DNA of 64,000 bases from NCBI GenBank assembly GCA_016714985.1, contig JADKBS010000001.1, positions 138,501 to 202,500 on the forward strand. Direction: 5' to 3'. Within the stretch, counting starts at the first letter, position 1; each line of letters begins with the position of its first letter. The DNA is from Saprospiraceae bacterium (GTDB taxonomy: Bacteria; Bacteroidota; Bacteroidia; Chitinophagales; Saprospiraceae). The translations under genes were made by a program, and so were the position numbers. Positions 26,152-36,329 of the stretch are shown one piece after another. The notes below the pieces were generated by a model, which saw only the letters and a list, made by a program, of their open reading frames with translations, did no database searches and was not told the origin of the DNA.

Positions 26152-28629
26152 ATGTTAATCAACAACTTAAAAATCGCCCTGCGCCGCCTAGCCCGGCAAA
26201 AAACGACCACCAGCCTGCACGTGTTGGGCCTTACGCTGGGCATGACCACCTGCCTGCTCATAGGCCTGTACCTGCGGCACGAACTGAGCTACGATTCGTG
26301 GTACGCCAAGGCCGACCGGACCTATCGGGTCAATACCGTCTGGACGGATTTTGGGAAAAAAAGCCCGCATTTCTCCACGCCCTTCCCCATGGCAGATGCC
26401 CTGCGCACCGACTTCCCGGAGTTCGAGAATGTGACGAACATTCACCACCCTCAGAATTCCATCATAGAAATAAACCCGCAAAGGCGCTTCAAGCAAAACC
26501 ATGTGATGATGACCGACCCGGACTTCCTCGAAATATTCGACGTGGAGGTGCTGGAGGGCAATGCGCACGAGGCATTGCGGCAGCCCTACACGGCATTGCT
26601 CACCGAGGCGACGGCCAAGAAGTTTTTCGGCTCAGAACCAGCACTGGCCAAGACTTTTAAGTACAACAACGATTTCGACATCACCGTCGGAGGGGTCATC
26701 CGGGACTTTCCGGGCAATACGCATTTGCCAGCCTCCATGCTGCTTTCCCTTTCGCCTTCGGAGAAATACGTGCAAACGAACCTCACGCATTTCGGCTCGG
26801 TGTCCGGCGGCTCTACCTTCGTAGTGCTGCCCGAAGGGCTTGACCCCAAGACCCTCGACTCCCGCCTGAAAGCCATTTACGACCGGACGACGAACAACGA
26901 CGACCGGCAGCCAAAGGAAGTGCGTTCCGACCTCGAATTGCAGCCGCTTTCCGACATACACTTCAACGCAAGCTATTCTGGCGGCGGTGAGTGGGTACAA
27001 GCGGTGAACACCACTTGGCTCTGGTTTTTCGGCATCATCGGGCTGATGGTACTGGCGCTGGCTTGCATCAACTTCGTAAACCTGTCCACGGCGCAGGCGC
27101 TCAACCGTGCCAAGGAAGTCGGGGTGCGCAAGACGGTCGGCGCAGGAAAGGGTCAGTTGATTGGGCAGTTTTTGGGGGAGTCCTGGCTGTTGGCCTTGTT
27201 TTCCGGGGTGCTGGCGGTGGCGGCCACGCAGGCCAGCCTTCCTTGGCTCAACCAATTGGTTAACAAACAAATCAGCTTTGGGCTTTTGCAGTCGCCGGGC
27301 CTGCTGTCGGCGCTGCTACTGGGCATCGTGCTCACTGGCCTGCTGGCGGGGCTGCACCCGGCATTTGCGATTGCAAGGTTCAACCCCGTTGATTCCCTCA
27401 AAACAGGTTCCTCGGCTGGCGACAAGCGTTCTTCCTTGCTTCGCAAAACATTGGTCGTGGCACAGTTCAGCATATCGGTGGGTTTGCTCATCGCCCTGCT
27501 GCTCATCGGGCAGCAAATGAATTATTTACGGAGCAAAAACTTGGGTTTTGAAAAAGACAATATCGTGATGGTATCAATCCCGAATGGCAGCGGCGACTTT
27601 GCCGGGAATAACGCCATTGGCGGCGATGCGAAGTCGGTGTTTGCTGCCGAGCTTGCCAAAATCCCGCAGGTAAAGGAATATGCGTTTTCCAGCAGCCCGC
27701 CCAGCGGTGAGGGACATTGGGGCACCGTGATGAGCCTGAAAGACTATACAAAAGACCCAAACCGACAGGAGGTGACCTGCATCTGGACCGACGAGCATTA
27801 TTACAAAATGTACGGCTTCAAGTTACTGTCAGGCCGCTTCCCGGTCGCTGCCGACACCAGCGCCATTTCACAAAGCCTGCCAGAAGGCCAGCGCTACCCA
27901 AGAACCGTGGTGAACGAGGCTTTGGTAAAGGCACTCGGCTTTGCTTCGCCGGAGGCGGCACTGGGCCAGCGGTTCGTGATTGGCATGAATGGCTACCAGC
28001 CCGAGGTCGTTGGGGTGGTGGCAGACTTCAACGCCAACTCGCTCCACGAAACCGTCAAGCCCACGCTCATCACCCAGTACCTGCCGTGGTGCGAAAAGGT
28101 CGGCATCAAAATCGAGGCAGGGGGCGATGTGCCGAAAACCCTTGCCGCCATTGAGTCGGTATGGAAAAAAACGTTCCCGAAAGGCATTTACGACTACCAT
28201 TTCATTGACCAAAAAATAGATGAATACTACAAAGCGGAGGAGCGCCTATTCAGCTTGTTCCAAATCTTCGCTGGGCTGGCCATGCTCATCTCCTGCCTTG
28301 GGCTGTGGGGCTTGGCAACGTTTGCTGCACAGCAGCGAACCAAAGAAATCGGCGTGCGGAAAGTGCTGGGCGCAAGCGTCTCCGGCATCGTCGGGCTACT
28401 GTCGAGGGAGTTTCTCGCTTTGGTCATCGTGTCCTTGGCCATCGCCACGCCGCTGGCCTATTTCGGCATGAAGAAATGGCTGCAAGACTTTGCCTTCCGC
28501 ATTGATATTCAATGGTCGGTGTTTGCACTGGCAGGGTTGGTGGCCGTTGCGATAGCGTTTTTGACGGTCAGTTTCCAAAGCATAAAAGCGGCATTGGCGA
28601 ACCCGGTGAAGTCGTTGCGAAGCGAGTAA
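26152..28629 (+). CDS. ABC permease 3 of 12
   Basis: 825 residues from MLINNLKIALRRLARQKTTT. Coupling motifs are EVGVRKTVGAGKGQLIGQF and EIGVRKVLGASVSGIVGLLS. The second periplasmic domain has GVVADFNANSLHETVKP. The start was set by comparison with the other permeases; upstream codons in frame are the palindromic spacer. The first periplasmic domain (HFSTPFPMADALRTDFPEF) is of the type shared with permease 4. The next permease follows after 16 bases, the tightest junction in the array. Confidence 0.9.
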   Translation: MLINNLKIALRRLARQKTTTSLHVLGLTLGMTTCLLIGLYLRHELSYDSWYAKADRTYRVNTVWTDFGKKSPHFSTPFPMADALRTDFPEFENVTNIHHPQNSIIEINPQRRFKQNHVMMTDPDFLEIFDVEVLEGNAHEALRQPYTALLTEATAKKFFGSEPALAKTFKYNNDFDITVGGVIRDFPGNTHLPASMLLSLSPSEKYVQTNLTHFGSVSGGSTFVVLPEGLDPKTLDSRLKAIYDRTTNNDDRQPKEVRSDLELQPLSDIHFNASYSGGGEWVQAVNTTWLWFFGIIGLMVLALACINFVNLSTAQALNRAKEVGVRKTVGAGKGQLIGQFLGESWLLALFSGVLAVAATQASLPWLNQLVNKQISFGLLQSPGLLSALLLGIVLTGLLAGLHPAFAIARFNPVDSLKTGSSAGDKRSSLLRKTLVVAQFSISVGLLIALLLIGQQMNYLRSKNLGFEKDNIVMVSIPNGSGDFAGNNAIGGDAKSVFAAELAKIPQVKEYAFSSSPPSGEGHWGTVMSLKDYTKDPNRQEVTCIWTDEHYYKMYGFKLLSGRFPVAADTSAISQSLPEGQRYPRTVVNEALVKALGFASPEAALGQRFVIGMNGYQPEVVGVVADFNANSLHETVKPTLITQYLPWCEKVGIKIEAGGDVPKTLAAIESVWKKTFPKGIYDYHFIDQKIDEYYKAEERLFSLFQIFAGLAMLISCLGLWGLATFAAQQRTKEIGVRKVLGASVSGIVGLLSREFLALVIVSLAIATPLAYFGMKKWLQDFAFRIDIQWSVFALAGLVAVAIAFLTVSFQSIKAALANPVKSLRSE

Positions 28630-28645
28630 AAACAATTGAATTGTC

Positions 28646-31078
28646 ATGTTCCAAAACTATCTAAAAATCGCCCTGCGCAATTTGCTAAAGCACAAAAGCA
28701 TCAGTGCCATCAACCTTTTTGGCCTGACGGTTGGCCTGACGAGTTGCCTGCTGATTGGCCTTTACATCGCCAACGAGCTGAGTTTCGACCGCTACCATGC
28801 CAATGCCGACCGCATCTGGCGGGTGAACCGGGCTTTTTACAGCAAGGATGGTGGGGTGAACTTGCACCTGGGGCATGTCGCACCGCCGTTTGGGCCATTG
28901 TTGAAAAACGATTTCCCGGAGGTGGAGGCTTGTGTTCGGATATACAACAGCGGCGGTGTTTTTCGGCACAATGACCAGTTTTACACCGAAGATAACCTGT
29001 TCATGGCGGAGCCGGAGATTTTCAAAATCTTCGACATTCCAGTGACACAGGGAAGCCCAGCCACGGCGCTGAACGAACCGTTCTCTATCCTATTGGACGA
29101 AACCACGGCCCAGAAGTATTTCCCAAACGGCCAGCCGCTCAACCAAATCTTGAAGACCAGCGACAACTTGGAACTGAAGGTGACGGGCGTTTACAAGGAT
29201 TTTCCCTACAATTCCCATTTTCACCCAAACATGCTCGTCTCGTTTTCCACCATGAACAACCCGACGGTTTACGGAGAGGAACAACTGCGCACGAACTGGT
29301 CAAACAACTCGTTTTCCACGTTTTTGCTGCTGCCAAAAAACTTTGTTGCGGCACAGTTGGAGGCCAAATTCCCAGCATTCATTGATAAACACATGGACGG
29401 TCAGTTCAGCGACGGCACACAACCGTCAAAGGCGACCAGCCTCGACCTGACCCCGTTGACCGACATCCATTTGCACAGCCACCTCGACTCGGAACTCGAA
29501 GAAAATGGTGACATCAAACGGGTTTGGATTTTCTGCATCATCGCCCTTTTCGTACTGCTGATTGCCTGTATCAACTACATGAACCTCAGCACTGCCCGCT
29601 CGGCCACCCGTGCCAAGGAAATCGGGGTGCGCAAGGTCGTTGGGGCAATTCGGGGCGAACTCAGCCGACAGTTCCTGACGGAATCGGTGCTGATGTCGCT
29701 GATGGCCACTGTGCTGGCGCTTGGTTTGGCTTTTTTGGCTTTGCCAATGGTCAACAAGCTACTCGGCCAGCAACTCGCCGTCGAGCCGGGCCACCTCGCG
29801 CTGCTGATCGCCGCCACAACAGGCTTGGCCATTCTCACAGGCATGGTGGCAGGCGCTTATCCGGCGCTTTTCCTCTCCAGCCTTACGCCGTTGAAAACAT
29901 TGAAGGCCAGCACTGCCGAAATCGGGAAGGGAGGCATGTTTCGCAAGGTGCTGGTGGTTGGCCAATTTGCCGTTTCAACGGCGCTCATCATTGCTACCGT
30001 GGTCGTGTTCCGGCAACTGAATTTCATGCAGGACAAAAAGCTGGGGCTGAACAAAGAGCAAGTGGTGACGCTGAATTTTTACAATGAATTGGCGCCTGCT
30101 TTTGAAGGCTTCCGCAATGAAATCTTGGCCAACCCTTCGGTGAAAAGCATGGCCCGTAGTTCGAGGGTGCCATCGGGAAGGCTGCTGGACAGTTTTGGCG
30201 CTGCAAAAATCGGTTCGAGCAACACCGAGCTGGCACCTGCCAATGTGGACCTGAAAATGGTGCGCTTGGACAAAAATTTTGTGCCGCTTTATGATTTGGG
30301 TTTGGTGGCAGGGAAAAACCTGGAAGAAAGCCCCAGCGTCGAAAGCCCTCGGTCTTTCCTCCTCAACGAAACGGCAGTGCGGAAAATCGGCTGGAAATCC
30401 CCAACCGAGGCAGTCGGCCAAGCAATTACCTACGGCGGCATGGATGGCACCGTGGCGGGGGTGCTAACCGATTTCAATTTCGAGTCGCTGCACCAGGGCA
30501 TCCAGCCGATGATTATGTATTTCCCAACAGATAGCACCGACTACAGGACTATTTCAGTGAAGCTGGACGGCCAGCAAACTCAAGCGGGACTGACAGTTTT
30601 GGAAAGTACTTGGAAAAAATTCCTGCCCAATTATCCTTTTGAATACCAGTTCCTCAATGAGGCTTTCGGCAATCTGTACGAGGCCGAACAACGGCAAGGG
30701 CGGGTATTTATCGGCTTTGCCATGCTGGCGATTTTGGTCGCCTGCCTGGGGCTTTTCGGGCTGGCGAGCTTCGTCACTGAGCAGCGCCGCAAGGAAATTG
30801 GCATCCGCAAGGTGCTGGGCGCCACGACCTCTGGCATTGTCAGCATGTTGTCCAAGGATTTTGTGGCATTGGTCATTCTGTCATTGGTCATTGCCTCGCC
30901 ACTGGCCTGGTATTTCATGGAAAAATGGTTACAGGATTTCGCCTACCGCATTGATATTCAATGGACAGTGTTCGCTTTGGCGGGCGTGGTAGCGGTGGGC
31001 GTGGCGTTTTTGACGGTCAGTTTTCAGAGCGTGAAAGCGGCGCTGGCAAATCCGGTGAAGTCGCTTAAAAATGAGTGA
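28646..31078 (+). CDS. ABC permease 4 of 12
   Basis: 810 residues from MFQNYLKIALRNLLKHKSIS. Coupling motifs are EIGVRKVVGAIRGELSRQF and EIGIRKVLGATTSGIVSMLS. GVLTDFNFESLHQGIQP is in the second periplasmic domain. It ends KSLKNE instead of the common KSLRSE, as does permease 9 (ESLKNE). A 245-base gap with a perfect palindrome separates it from permease 5, the only long break inside the array and a possible transcription boundary. Confidence 0.9.
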   Translation: MFQNYLKIALRNLLKHKSISAINLFGLTVGLTSCLLIGLYIANELSFDRYHANADRIWRVNRAFYSKDGGVNLHLGHVAPPFGPLLKNDFPEVEACVRIYNSGGVFRHNDQFYTEDNLFMAEPEIFKIFDIPVTQGSPATALNEPFSILLDETTAQKYFPNGQPLNQILKTSDNLELKVTGVYKDFPYNSHFHPNMLVSFSTMNNPTVYGEEQLRTNWSNNSFSTFLLLPKNFVAAQLEAKFPAFIDKHMDGQFSDGTQPSKATSLDLTPLTDIHLHSHLDSELEENGDIKRVWIFCIIALFVLLIACINYMNLSTARSATRAKEIGVRKVVGAIRGELSRQFLTESVLMSLMATVLALGLAFLALPMVNKLLGQQLAVEPGHLALLIAATTGLAILTGMVAGAYPALFLSSLTPLKTLKASTAEIGKGGMFRKVLVVGQFAVSTALIIATVVVFRQLNFMQDKKLGLNKEQVVTLNFYNELAPAFEGFRNEILANPSVKSMARSSRVPSGRLLDSFGAAKIGSSNTELAPANVDLKMVRLDKNFVPLYDLGLVAGKNLEESPSVESPRSFLLNETAVRKIGWKSPTEAVGQAITYGGMDGTVAGVLTDFNFESLHQGIQPMIMYFPTDSTDYRTISVKLDGQQTQAGLTVLESTWKKFLPNYPFEYQFLNEAFGNLYEAEQRQGRVFIGFAMLAILVACLGLFGLASFVTEQRRKEIGIRKVLGATTSGIVSMLSKDFVALVILSLVIASPLAWYFMEKWLQDFAYRIDIQWTVFALAGVVAVGVAFLTVSFQSVKAALANPVKSLKNE

Positions 31079-31144
31079 TTAACCTTGATTATATGCAGTC
31101 GCATTTGAAATTAATGAACGGGGTGTTTGAATTCGCAGTATTTT

Positions 31145-31210
31145 TTGAGAGGCGGGGTTATCGAACCCCGCAGTTCCGGAACTGCGGGGTTCGATAACCC
31201 CGCCTCTCAA
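31145..31210. repeat. Perfect 66-bp palindrome between permeases 4 and 5
   Basis: Arms of 33 bases meet at TTCCGGAA with no loop. The arm begins TTGAGAGGCGGGGTTATCGA. The core GGGGTTATC-AACCCCG is shared with the palindrome at 20817-20890, so the two belong to one family. Confidence 0.9.
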
Positions 31211-31323
31211 GGGTGACTACCTTTTATTTTAAATGCGAATATCAGTAAGCGGTGAGACTGATTTATTGTGAAACGAATTTATCAAAACCGAATATCAAAA
31301 TGATATTCAAAAACGCTAAACGT

Positions 31324-33738
31324 ATGAACCATAACAACCTGAAATTAATCTGGCGGAACCTCTGGAAAAACGCCAATTTTTCTGCCATCAACATATTTGG
31401 TTTGAGCATCAGTTTGGCGGTTTGTTTCATGCTGGGCTTGTACCTGCATTTTGAATACAGTTTTGACGGAGAGAACCCCAACAAGGCGAGTACCTACCGT
31501 TTGCTCACCACTTTCAAGTACCCGAATTCGCCGGAAAGTACTTGGGCTTTGTCTTCGGCGATGATGGGGCCTTATTTGCAGCGCAACTGCGGGGACATTG
31601 AGCAGTACTTGCGCATCGTCACCGAAAACGAGGAATTTCTTTGCCGCACCGACCGGCGGGAAACCACTATTGGGAAAAGCATTGCGACGGACTCGACCTT
31701 CTTTTCGTTTTTCAATTATCCGTTGCTGCACGGCGACCGGTCCAGCGCTTTTGCCCGCCCGGAAAACATCCTCCTGACCCGCCCGGTCAGCGAAGCGCTG
31801 TTTGGCACGGAAAACCCCATCGGTAAAACCGTGGAATACAGTTTTGCGCAGTACACGGGCGTGGACACCACGGTTTACTACCTCGTCAGCGGCGTGTTCG
31901 ACCATTTGCCCGCCAACAGCCATTTGCAGTTCGATGCACTGACGCCACTCGACCCTCGGCAATTCGATGCCATGAGCGAGGGAAACCGCTGGCATGGCGT
32001 GGTGGCCAACACTTATTTCCGGCTTCACCCTTCGGTAAAACAGGCGGCCAAGTTAGAGGCAAGTTTTCCTGAAAGCTTGAAAAAGGAAATGCCCGGTTCT
32101 GACATGGTTGGCCTTTCCTTGCAGCCATTTTCGGACATCCACTTGGCGTCGTCGCATCTTTCGGCAGACCCCAACAATTACCTCAAATCGGATAAAAAAT
32201 ACTTGGGCGTGCTGGGCTTGGTGGCCTTGTTCATCCTCGTTATCAGCAGCATCAATTTCGCCAACCTATCCACCGTGCTGGCCATGAAACGGGGCCAAGA
32301 AGTGGGCGTCAGGAAGTCGCTGGGCGCATCTGGCGGCGATGTTTTCGCACAGTTCATGGGAGAAGCCATGCTGATGGCCGTGCTGGCTGGCGGCTTTGCC
32401 CTGCTCTGGACGAAGCTGTTAGGCGAGCCGTTTTTTGAACTGCTGGGTAGGGAACTGGCGCACAGTTACCCACCCGTTATCCTTGCCGGATTTGGCGGCT
32501 TGGTGCTTTTCCTCGGCCTATCGGCAGGCATTTACCCGGCCATGCAGGCGGCCCGGCACTCCGCCTTGCAGGCGTTTCAAGGAGCAAAAACAGCAGTTTC
32601 CGTCAAACGGCCATTCGTTCAAAGATTGGTGGTCGTCCAGTTCGTCCTTTCCGGGATATTGATTATCGGCTCACTGGTCTGCTACCAACAGCTGCGTTTT
32701 TTGAAAAACAAAGACCTCGGTTTCAAATATGCGCAGGTCATCGAACTGAACCTCGGCCCCAATAATTGGATGCGCTCGCCAGCGATGAAAAAAGAACTGG
32801 CCGCCCTGCCCGGCGTGGCGGCGGTCAGCAGCAGCGACAATTCCCTCGGCACCATGGGCGGCCAAAACGGGCTGATGGTGCGCAACCCCGAAACCCGTGC
32901 TTGGGAAAACCACCCGATGAGCATCATCCGGGCCGATTACAATTATTTCGACCTGTATGAAATGCAGCTGGTGGCTGGCCGAGCGCCAACACCTGAAGCT
33001 GCCAAAACCGAATTGGAATACGTTGTAAATGAGGCGTTTGTAAAAAAAATGGGCTGGAAGGAAGACCCCATCGGCAAGGAAATCATGCGGGCAACCGCAG
33101 GTGAAGGAACGCCTGGCCGCATCGTCGGCGTCATCAAGGACATCCACCACAACGACCTTCGCCACGCCATCGAGCCGATTTGCATGCAAGCCTCGGAGGT
33201 CTCGTCCATCCTGTCGTTGAAAGTCGAAACAGCCAATTTGCCCGCCGTACTGGAGAAAGCACAAGCAATTTGGTCAAGCCATATCAAGGACCGCAGCTTT
33301 GAGTACCGGTTCATGGACGAGCATTTTGCCCAACTTTACGATACCGAAAACCGCTTGGGCAAGGCCCTGCTTTTGGCCACCCTGCTCTCTATTTTCATCG
33401 CTTGCCTTGGTTTACTGGCCTTGTCGGCGTTCATCATCAGCCAGCGCACCAAGGAAATCGGCGTACGGAAAGTGCTCGGCGCATCCATCGGCTCGGTCGT
33501 TGGCCTGTTGTCAATAGACTTCCTGAAACTGGTGGCCATCGCATTCGCCATCGCTTCTCCACTGGCCTATTTTTTCATGGATAAATGGCTGCAAGACTTC
33601 GCCTATCGCATTGATATTCAATGGACGGTGTTTGTTTTGGCGGGCGTGGTGGCGGTGGGCGTAGCGTTTTTGACGGTCAGTTTCCAAAGCGTGAAGGCGG
33701 CGCTGGCGAACCCGGTGAAGTCATTGCGGAGCGAGTAA
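31324..33738 (+). CDS. ABC permease 5 of 12
   Basis: 804 residues from MNHNNLKLIWRNLWKNANFS; in-frame starts at 31300 and 31252 exist but lack counterparts in the paralogues. Coupling motifs are EVGVRKSLGASGGDVFAQF and EIGVRKVLGASIGSVVGLLS. The second periplasmic domain has GVIKDIHHNDLRHAIEP, with Ile replacing Phe in the usual DFH. It is the first gene after the large palindromic break, so it may have its own promoter. It ends in the shared tail. Confidence 0.88.
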   Translation: MNHNNLKLIWRNLWKNANFSAINIFGLSISLAVCFMLGLYLHFEYSFDGENPNKASTYRLLTTFKYPNSPESTWALSSAMMGPYLQRNCGDIEQYLRIVTENEEFLCRTDRRETTIGKSIATDSTFFSFFNYPLLHGDRSSAFARPENILLTRPVSEALFGTENPIGKTVEYSFAQYTGVDTTVYYLVSGVFDHLPANSHLQFDALTPLDPRQFDAMSEGNRWHGVVANTYFRLHPSVKQAAKLEASFPESLKKEMPGSDMVGLSLQPFSDIHLASSHLSADPNNYLKSDKKYLGVLGLVALFILVISSINFANLSTVLAMKRGQEVGVRKSLGASGGDVFAQFMGEAMLMAVLAGGFALLWTKLLGEPFFELLGRELAHSYPPVILAGFGGLVLFLGLSAGIYPAMQAARHSALQAFQGAKTAVSVKRPFVQRLVVVQFVLSGILIIGSLVCYQQLRFLKNKDLGFKYAQVIELNLGPNNWMRSPAMKKELAALPGVAAVSSSDNSLGTMGGQNGLMVRNPETRAWENHPMSIIRADYNYFDLYEMQLVAGRAPTPEAAKTELEYVVNEAFVKKMGWKEDPIGKEIMRATAGEGTPGRIVGVIKDIHHNDLRHAIEPICMQASEVSSILSLKVETANLPAVLEKAQAIWSSHIKDRSFEYRFMDEHFAQLYDTENRLGKALLLATLLSIFIACLGLLALSAFIISQRTKEIGVRKVLGASIGSVVGLLSIDFLKLVAIAFAIASPLAYFFMDKWLQDFAYRIDIQWTVFVLAGVVAVGVAFLTVSFQSVKAALANPVKSLRSE

Positions 33739-33797
33739 AACATGGAAATTGGGAAATTTTGTTCACCACCAAATTTCCCAATTTCCCAATTTCTATA
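33739..33797. repeat. Palindromic spacer of AATTTCCC units
   Basis: GGAAATTGGGAAATTTTG on the left pairs with AAATTTCCCAATTTCCCAAT on the right, ending about ten bases before the ATG at 33804. Confidence 0.8.
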
Positions 33798-33803
33798 AAA
33801 GCC

Positions 33804-36251
33804 ATGCTAACACACCACCTAAAAATGACCTTGCGCAACCTTTGGCGCAACCGCCTATTCACTGCCCTGCACGTGGCTGGGCTGACCATCGGTATCAGTG
33901 CCGCTTTGGTGATTTGGCAGTACGTGGACTTTGAGAACAGCTTCGACAAGGCTATTCCAAATAGCGGGAACATCCATCGGGTGGTCTCCTATTTCAAGGG
34001 CGTTGACAACCAAGAAGGCACCAATTCTGGCTGCCCACAGCCGCTATGGGATGTGGCGGACGATGTGGCTGGCGTTGAAAAAGCAGTGCCGGTACACTCC
34101 TCCTTTGCCTTGCTGGTGATGCCGGAGGGCGCAAAAAGCGGCTTCAAGAATGTGCGTGAAATTGCCAAGACTACACCCGATTATTTCGGCATGGTGCCCT
34201 GCAAATGGCTGGCTGGCTCGGCGGCCAAGGCGCTCACCCAGCCCGACGAGGTGGTGCTGGCACGTAGCCGTGCGGAGCAATATTTTCCAAGGCACACACC
34301 AGAAGAAGTGTTGGGCAAAACCGTAAAATACATCGGTTTCAGGGATACTGTAAACGCAAAAGTGGTGGGAGTAGTAGCGGATTCCGATACTCCGTCCAGT
34401 TTCATCGAAAAGGAATTGATGACCATCGGCAAGCCACAGGGCGACCGCTGGGGCGGCGTCAGCTCCAACGAGCAACTTTGGGTCGTGCTCCGCAATGGGG
34501 CCAACATTGCCGCCATCGAACAGTCCATCAACAAGGTTTCGAAAGAAAAAGGAGGGGCGCAACTCAGTGAACATGGAATTAGCCGCAGGCACGAGCTGCA
34601 GCCGCTGGGCAAGGTGCATTTTGCCGACCAGTTCGGCAGCCATATCCGCTCCGCAAACCCCAAGGTGCTGCGGGTGCTGGGTGCCGTGGCGCTGTTCCTG
34701 CTGTTGTTGGCCTCCATCAACTACGTGAACCTGAGCACGGCGCAGATACCTACCCGTGCCCGTGAAATCGGCATCCGGAAAACGCTCGGCGGCCAACGCA
34801 AAGGCATCGTCGGCAGCTTCTTGGTGGATACGGTGGTTGTTTGCAGTTTAGCTGCTTTGCTGGCCGTCAGTGTCACGCATGTTGCCTTCGATTTTTTCAA
34901 AAACGACCTGCCGGAAGACGTACTGAAATATGCCGATTGGCGGCGGACAACGGCGTTCCTGGCAGGTTTGGTCGTGTTGGTCAGTCTTTTCGCAGGGCTT
35001 TACCCCGGTTGGCTGGCGTCCCGTTCCCAGGCCGTTTCGCTGCTCCGGGGCGATTTTGCGGGGCAAAGCCAAGGCCGCACCGCCAGCGGCAACCTGCGCC
35101 GTGGGCTGATTGTGTTCCAGTTTTTCATCGCACAGGTGTTCATCATCGGGGCGCTGGTGGTGGGCAAGCAGCTCAATTTCATGCGCCACAGCGACCTCGG
35201 CTTCGACCGTCAGGCTGTGCTGACGATGGAGGAGCCTATGGGCGCCGGGCGGGATGCCTCTATGAAAGGCAAGCTCAATATTTTGACCGAAACGCTTCGC
35301 CAAGTGCCTGAAATACAACAAGTTGCATTGGGCGATGCGCCGTTGACCAACAATTTTTCGAGCAGTACTTATACCCGTTTGGGCGAAAGTGGCACCAAGC
35401 ACGACGTGGAGCTTTACCATAAAAACGTGGACGAAACCCTACCGAGCCTGTACCAACTCAAACTGGTCGCAGGTCGGTTCCTCACCAATGCCGACTCCTC
35501 CAACCGCTATGTCTTGAACGAGACTGCCGTCAAGTCCTTTGGTTTTGAAAGCCCACAGGCCGCAGTGGGCCAGTTCATCGAGGAAATACAGGGCGAGGGC
35601 CTGCCCAATGAACAACGGCAAATCATGGGCGTGGTGGCCGACTTCCACTCTGCAAGTTTTAACGAAGGGTTTCAGCCCATTTCGCTCGTACATAACCCCG
35701 CTGATGTCGGTACACTGAACGTGCGACTGGCCAGCACCCGTCCAGCCGATTGGCAGCCCGTGCTGAAAAAGATGGAGGCAGCGTGGCAGGTGGCCTATCC
35801 CGGCGAGCCGTTTGAACCAAAGTTCTACGATGAAATGCTGGCGGACATTTACCAAGCCGACCTCACCTTGGCCAAGTTTATCAACCTTGCCACAGTCATT
35901 GCCATCTTCATTTCCTGCCTGGGCTTGTTCGGGTTGGCGACGTTCATGGCCGTGCGGCGCACCAAGGAAATTGGCATCCGAAAGGTGCTCGGCGCTTCGA
36001 TGGCCTCCGTAATCGGCTTGCTGAACCGGGAGTTCCTGCTGCTCGTGCTGGTTGGCTTCGTGATGGCCGTGCCGCTGTCCTTTTATTTCTTGAAAAAATG
36101 GCTCGAAAACTATGCCTTCCGCATTGAAATGGGTTGGTCGGTGTTTGCAATAGCTGGGTTAGTGGCCTTGGTGGTGGCGTTCCTGACGGTGAGTTTCCAG
36201 AGCATAAAAGCGGCGCTGGCGAATCCCGTGAAATCATTGCGAAGCGAGTAG
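33804..36251 (+). CDS. ABC permease 6 of 12
   Basis: 815 residues from MLTHHLKMTLRNLWRNRLFT. Coupling motifs are EIGIRKTLGGQRKGIVGSF and EIGIRKVLGASMASVIGLLN. GVVADFHSASFNEGFQP is in the second periplasmic domain. A longer frame from 33621 reads through the end of permease 5 and the spacer and was rejected. The C-terminal helix region (KWLENYAFRIEMGWSVFAIA) has drifted from the DFAYRIDIQW form, yet the last residues ANPVKSLRSE are kept. A GGGGCAACC hairpin follows the stop directly. Confidence 0.9.
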   Translation: MLTHHLKMTLRNLWRNRLFTALHVAGLTIGISAALVIWQYVDFENSFDKAIPNSGNIHRVVSYFKGVDNQEGTNSGCPQPLWDVADDVAGVEKAVPVHSSFALLVMPEGAKSGFKNVREIAKTTPDYFGMVPCKWLAGSAAKALTQPDEVVLARSRAEQYFPRHTPEEVLGKTVKYIGFRDTVNAKVVGVVADSDTPSSFIEKELMTIGKPQGDRWGGVSSNEQLWVVLRNGANIAAIEQSINKVSKEKGGAQLSEHGISRRHELQPLGKVHFADQFGSHIRSANPKVLRVLGAVALFLLLLASINYVNLSTAQIPTRAREIGIRKTLGGQRKGIVGSFLVDTVVVCSLAALLAVSVTHVAFDFFKNDLPEDVLKYADWRRTTAFLAGLVVLVSLFAGLYPGWLASRSQAVSLLRGDFAGQSQGRTASGNLRRGLIVFQFFIAQVFIIGALVVGKQLNFMRHSDLGFDRQAVLTMEEPMGAGRDASMKGKLNILTETLRQVPEIQQVALGDAPLTNNFSSSTYTRLGESGTKHDVELYHKNVDETLPSLYQLKLVAGRFLTNADSSNRYVLNETAVKSFGFESPQAAVGQFIEEIQGEGLPNEQRQIMGVVADFHSASFNEGFQPISLVHNPADVGTLNVRLASTRPADWQPVLKKMEAAWQVAYPGEPFEPKFYDEMLADIYQADLTLAKFINLATVIAIFISCLGLFGLATFMAVRRTKEIGIRKVLGASMASVIGLLNREFLLLVLVGFVMAVPLSFYFLKKWLENYAFRIEMGWSVFAIAGLVALVVAFLTVSFQSIKAALANPVKSLRSE

Positions 36252-36329
36252 GGGCAACCCTTGCGGTTGCCCCAAAAAATCCAAAAAATCCCAGCAATCC
36301 AACAATTCAACCTTCAAGCAATTCAAGCC
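36249..36329. repeat. GGGGCAACC hairpin plus AACAATTC-type repeats
   Basis: GGGGCAACCCTTGCGGTTGCCCC (36252-36274) forms a 9-10 bp stem directly after the permease 6 stop. The same hairpin follows permease 8. Degenerate AATCCAACAATTCAACC units lead up to the next ATG. Confidence 0.8.

Noticed and set aside
29524..30087. 187-residue forward frame inside permease 4
   Set aside because: It is in another frame of a complete permease gene and low in plausible structure.
33621..33803. Longer N-terminus for permease 6
   Set aside because: The extra codons are the end of permease 5 and the palindromic spacer; all paralogues start at the MxxxLK position.
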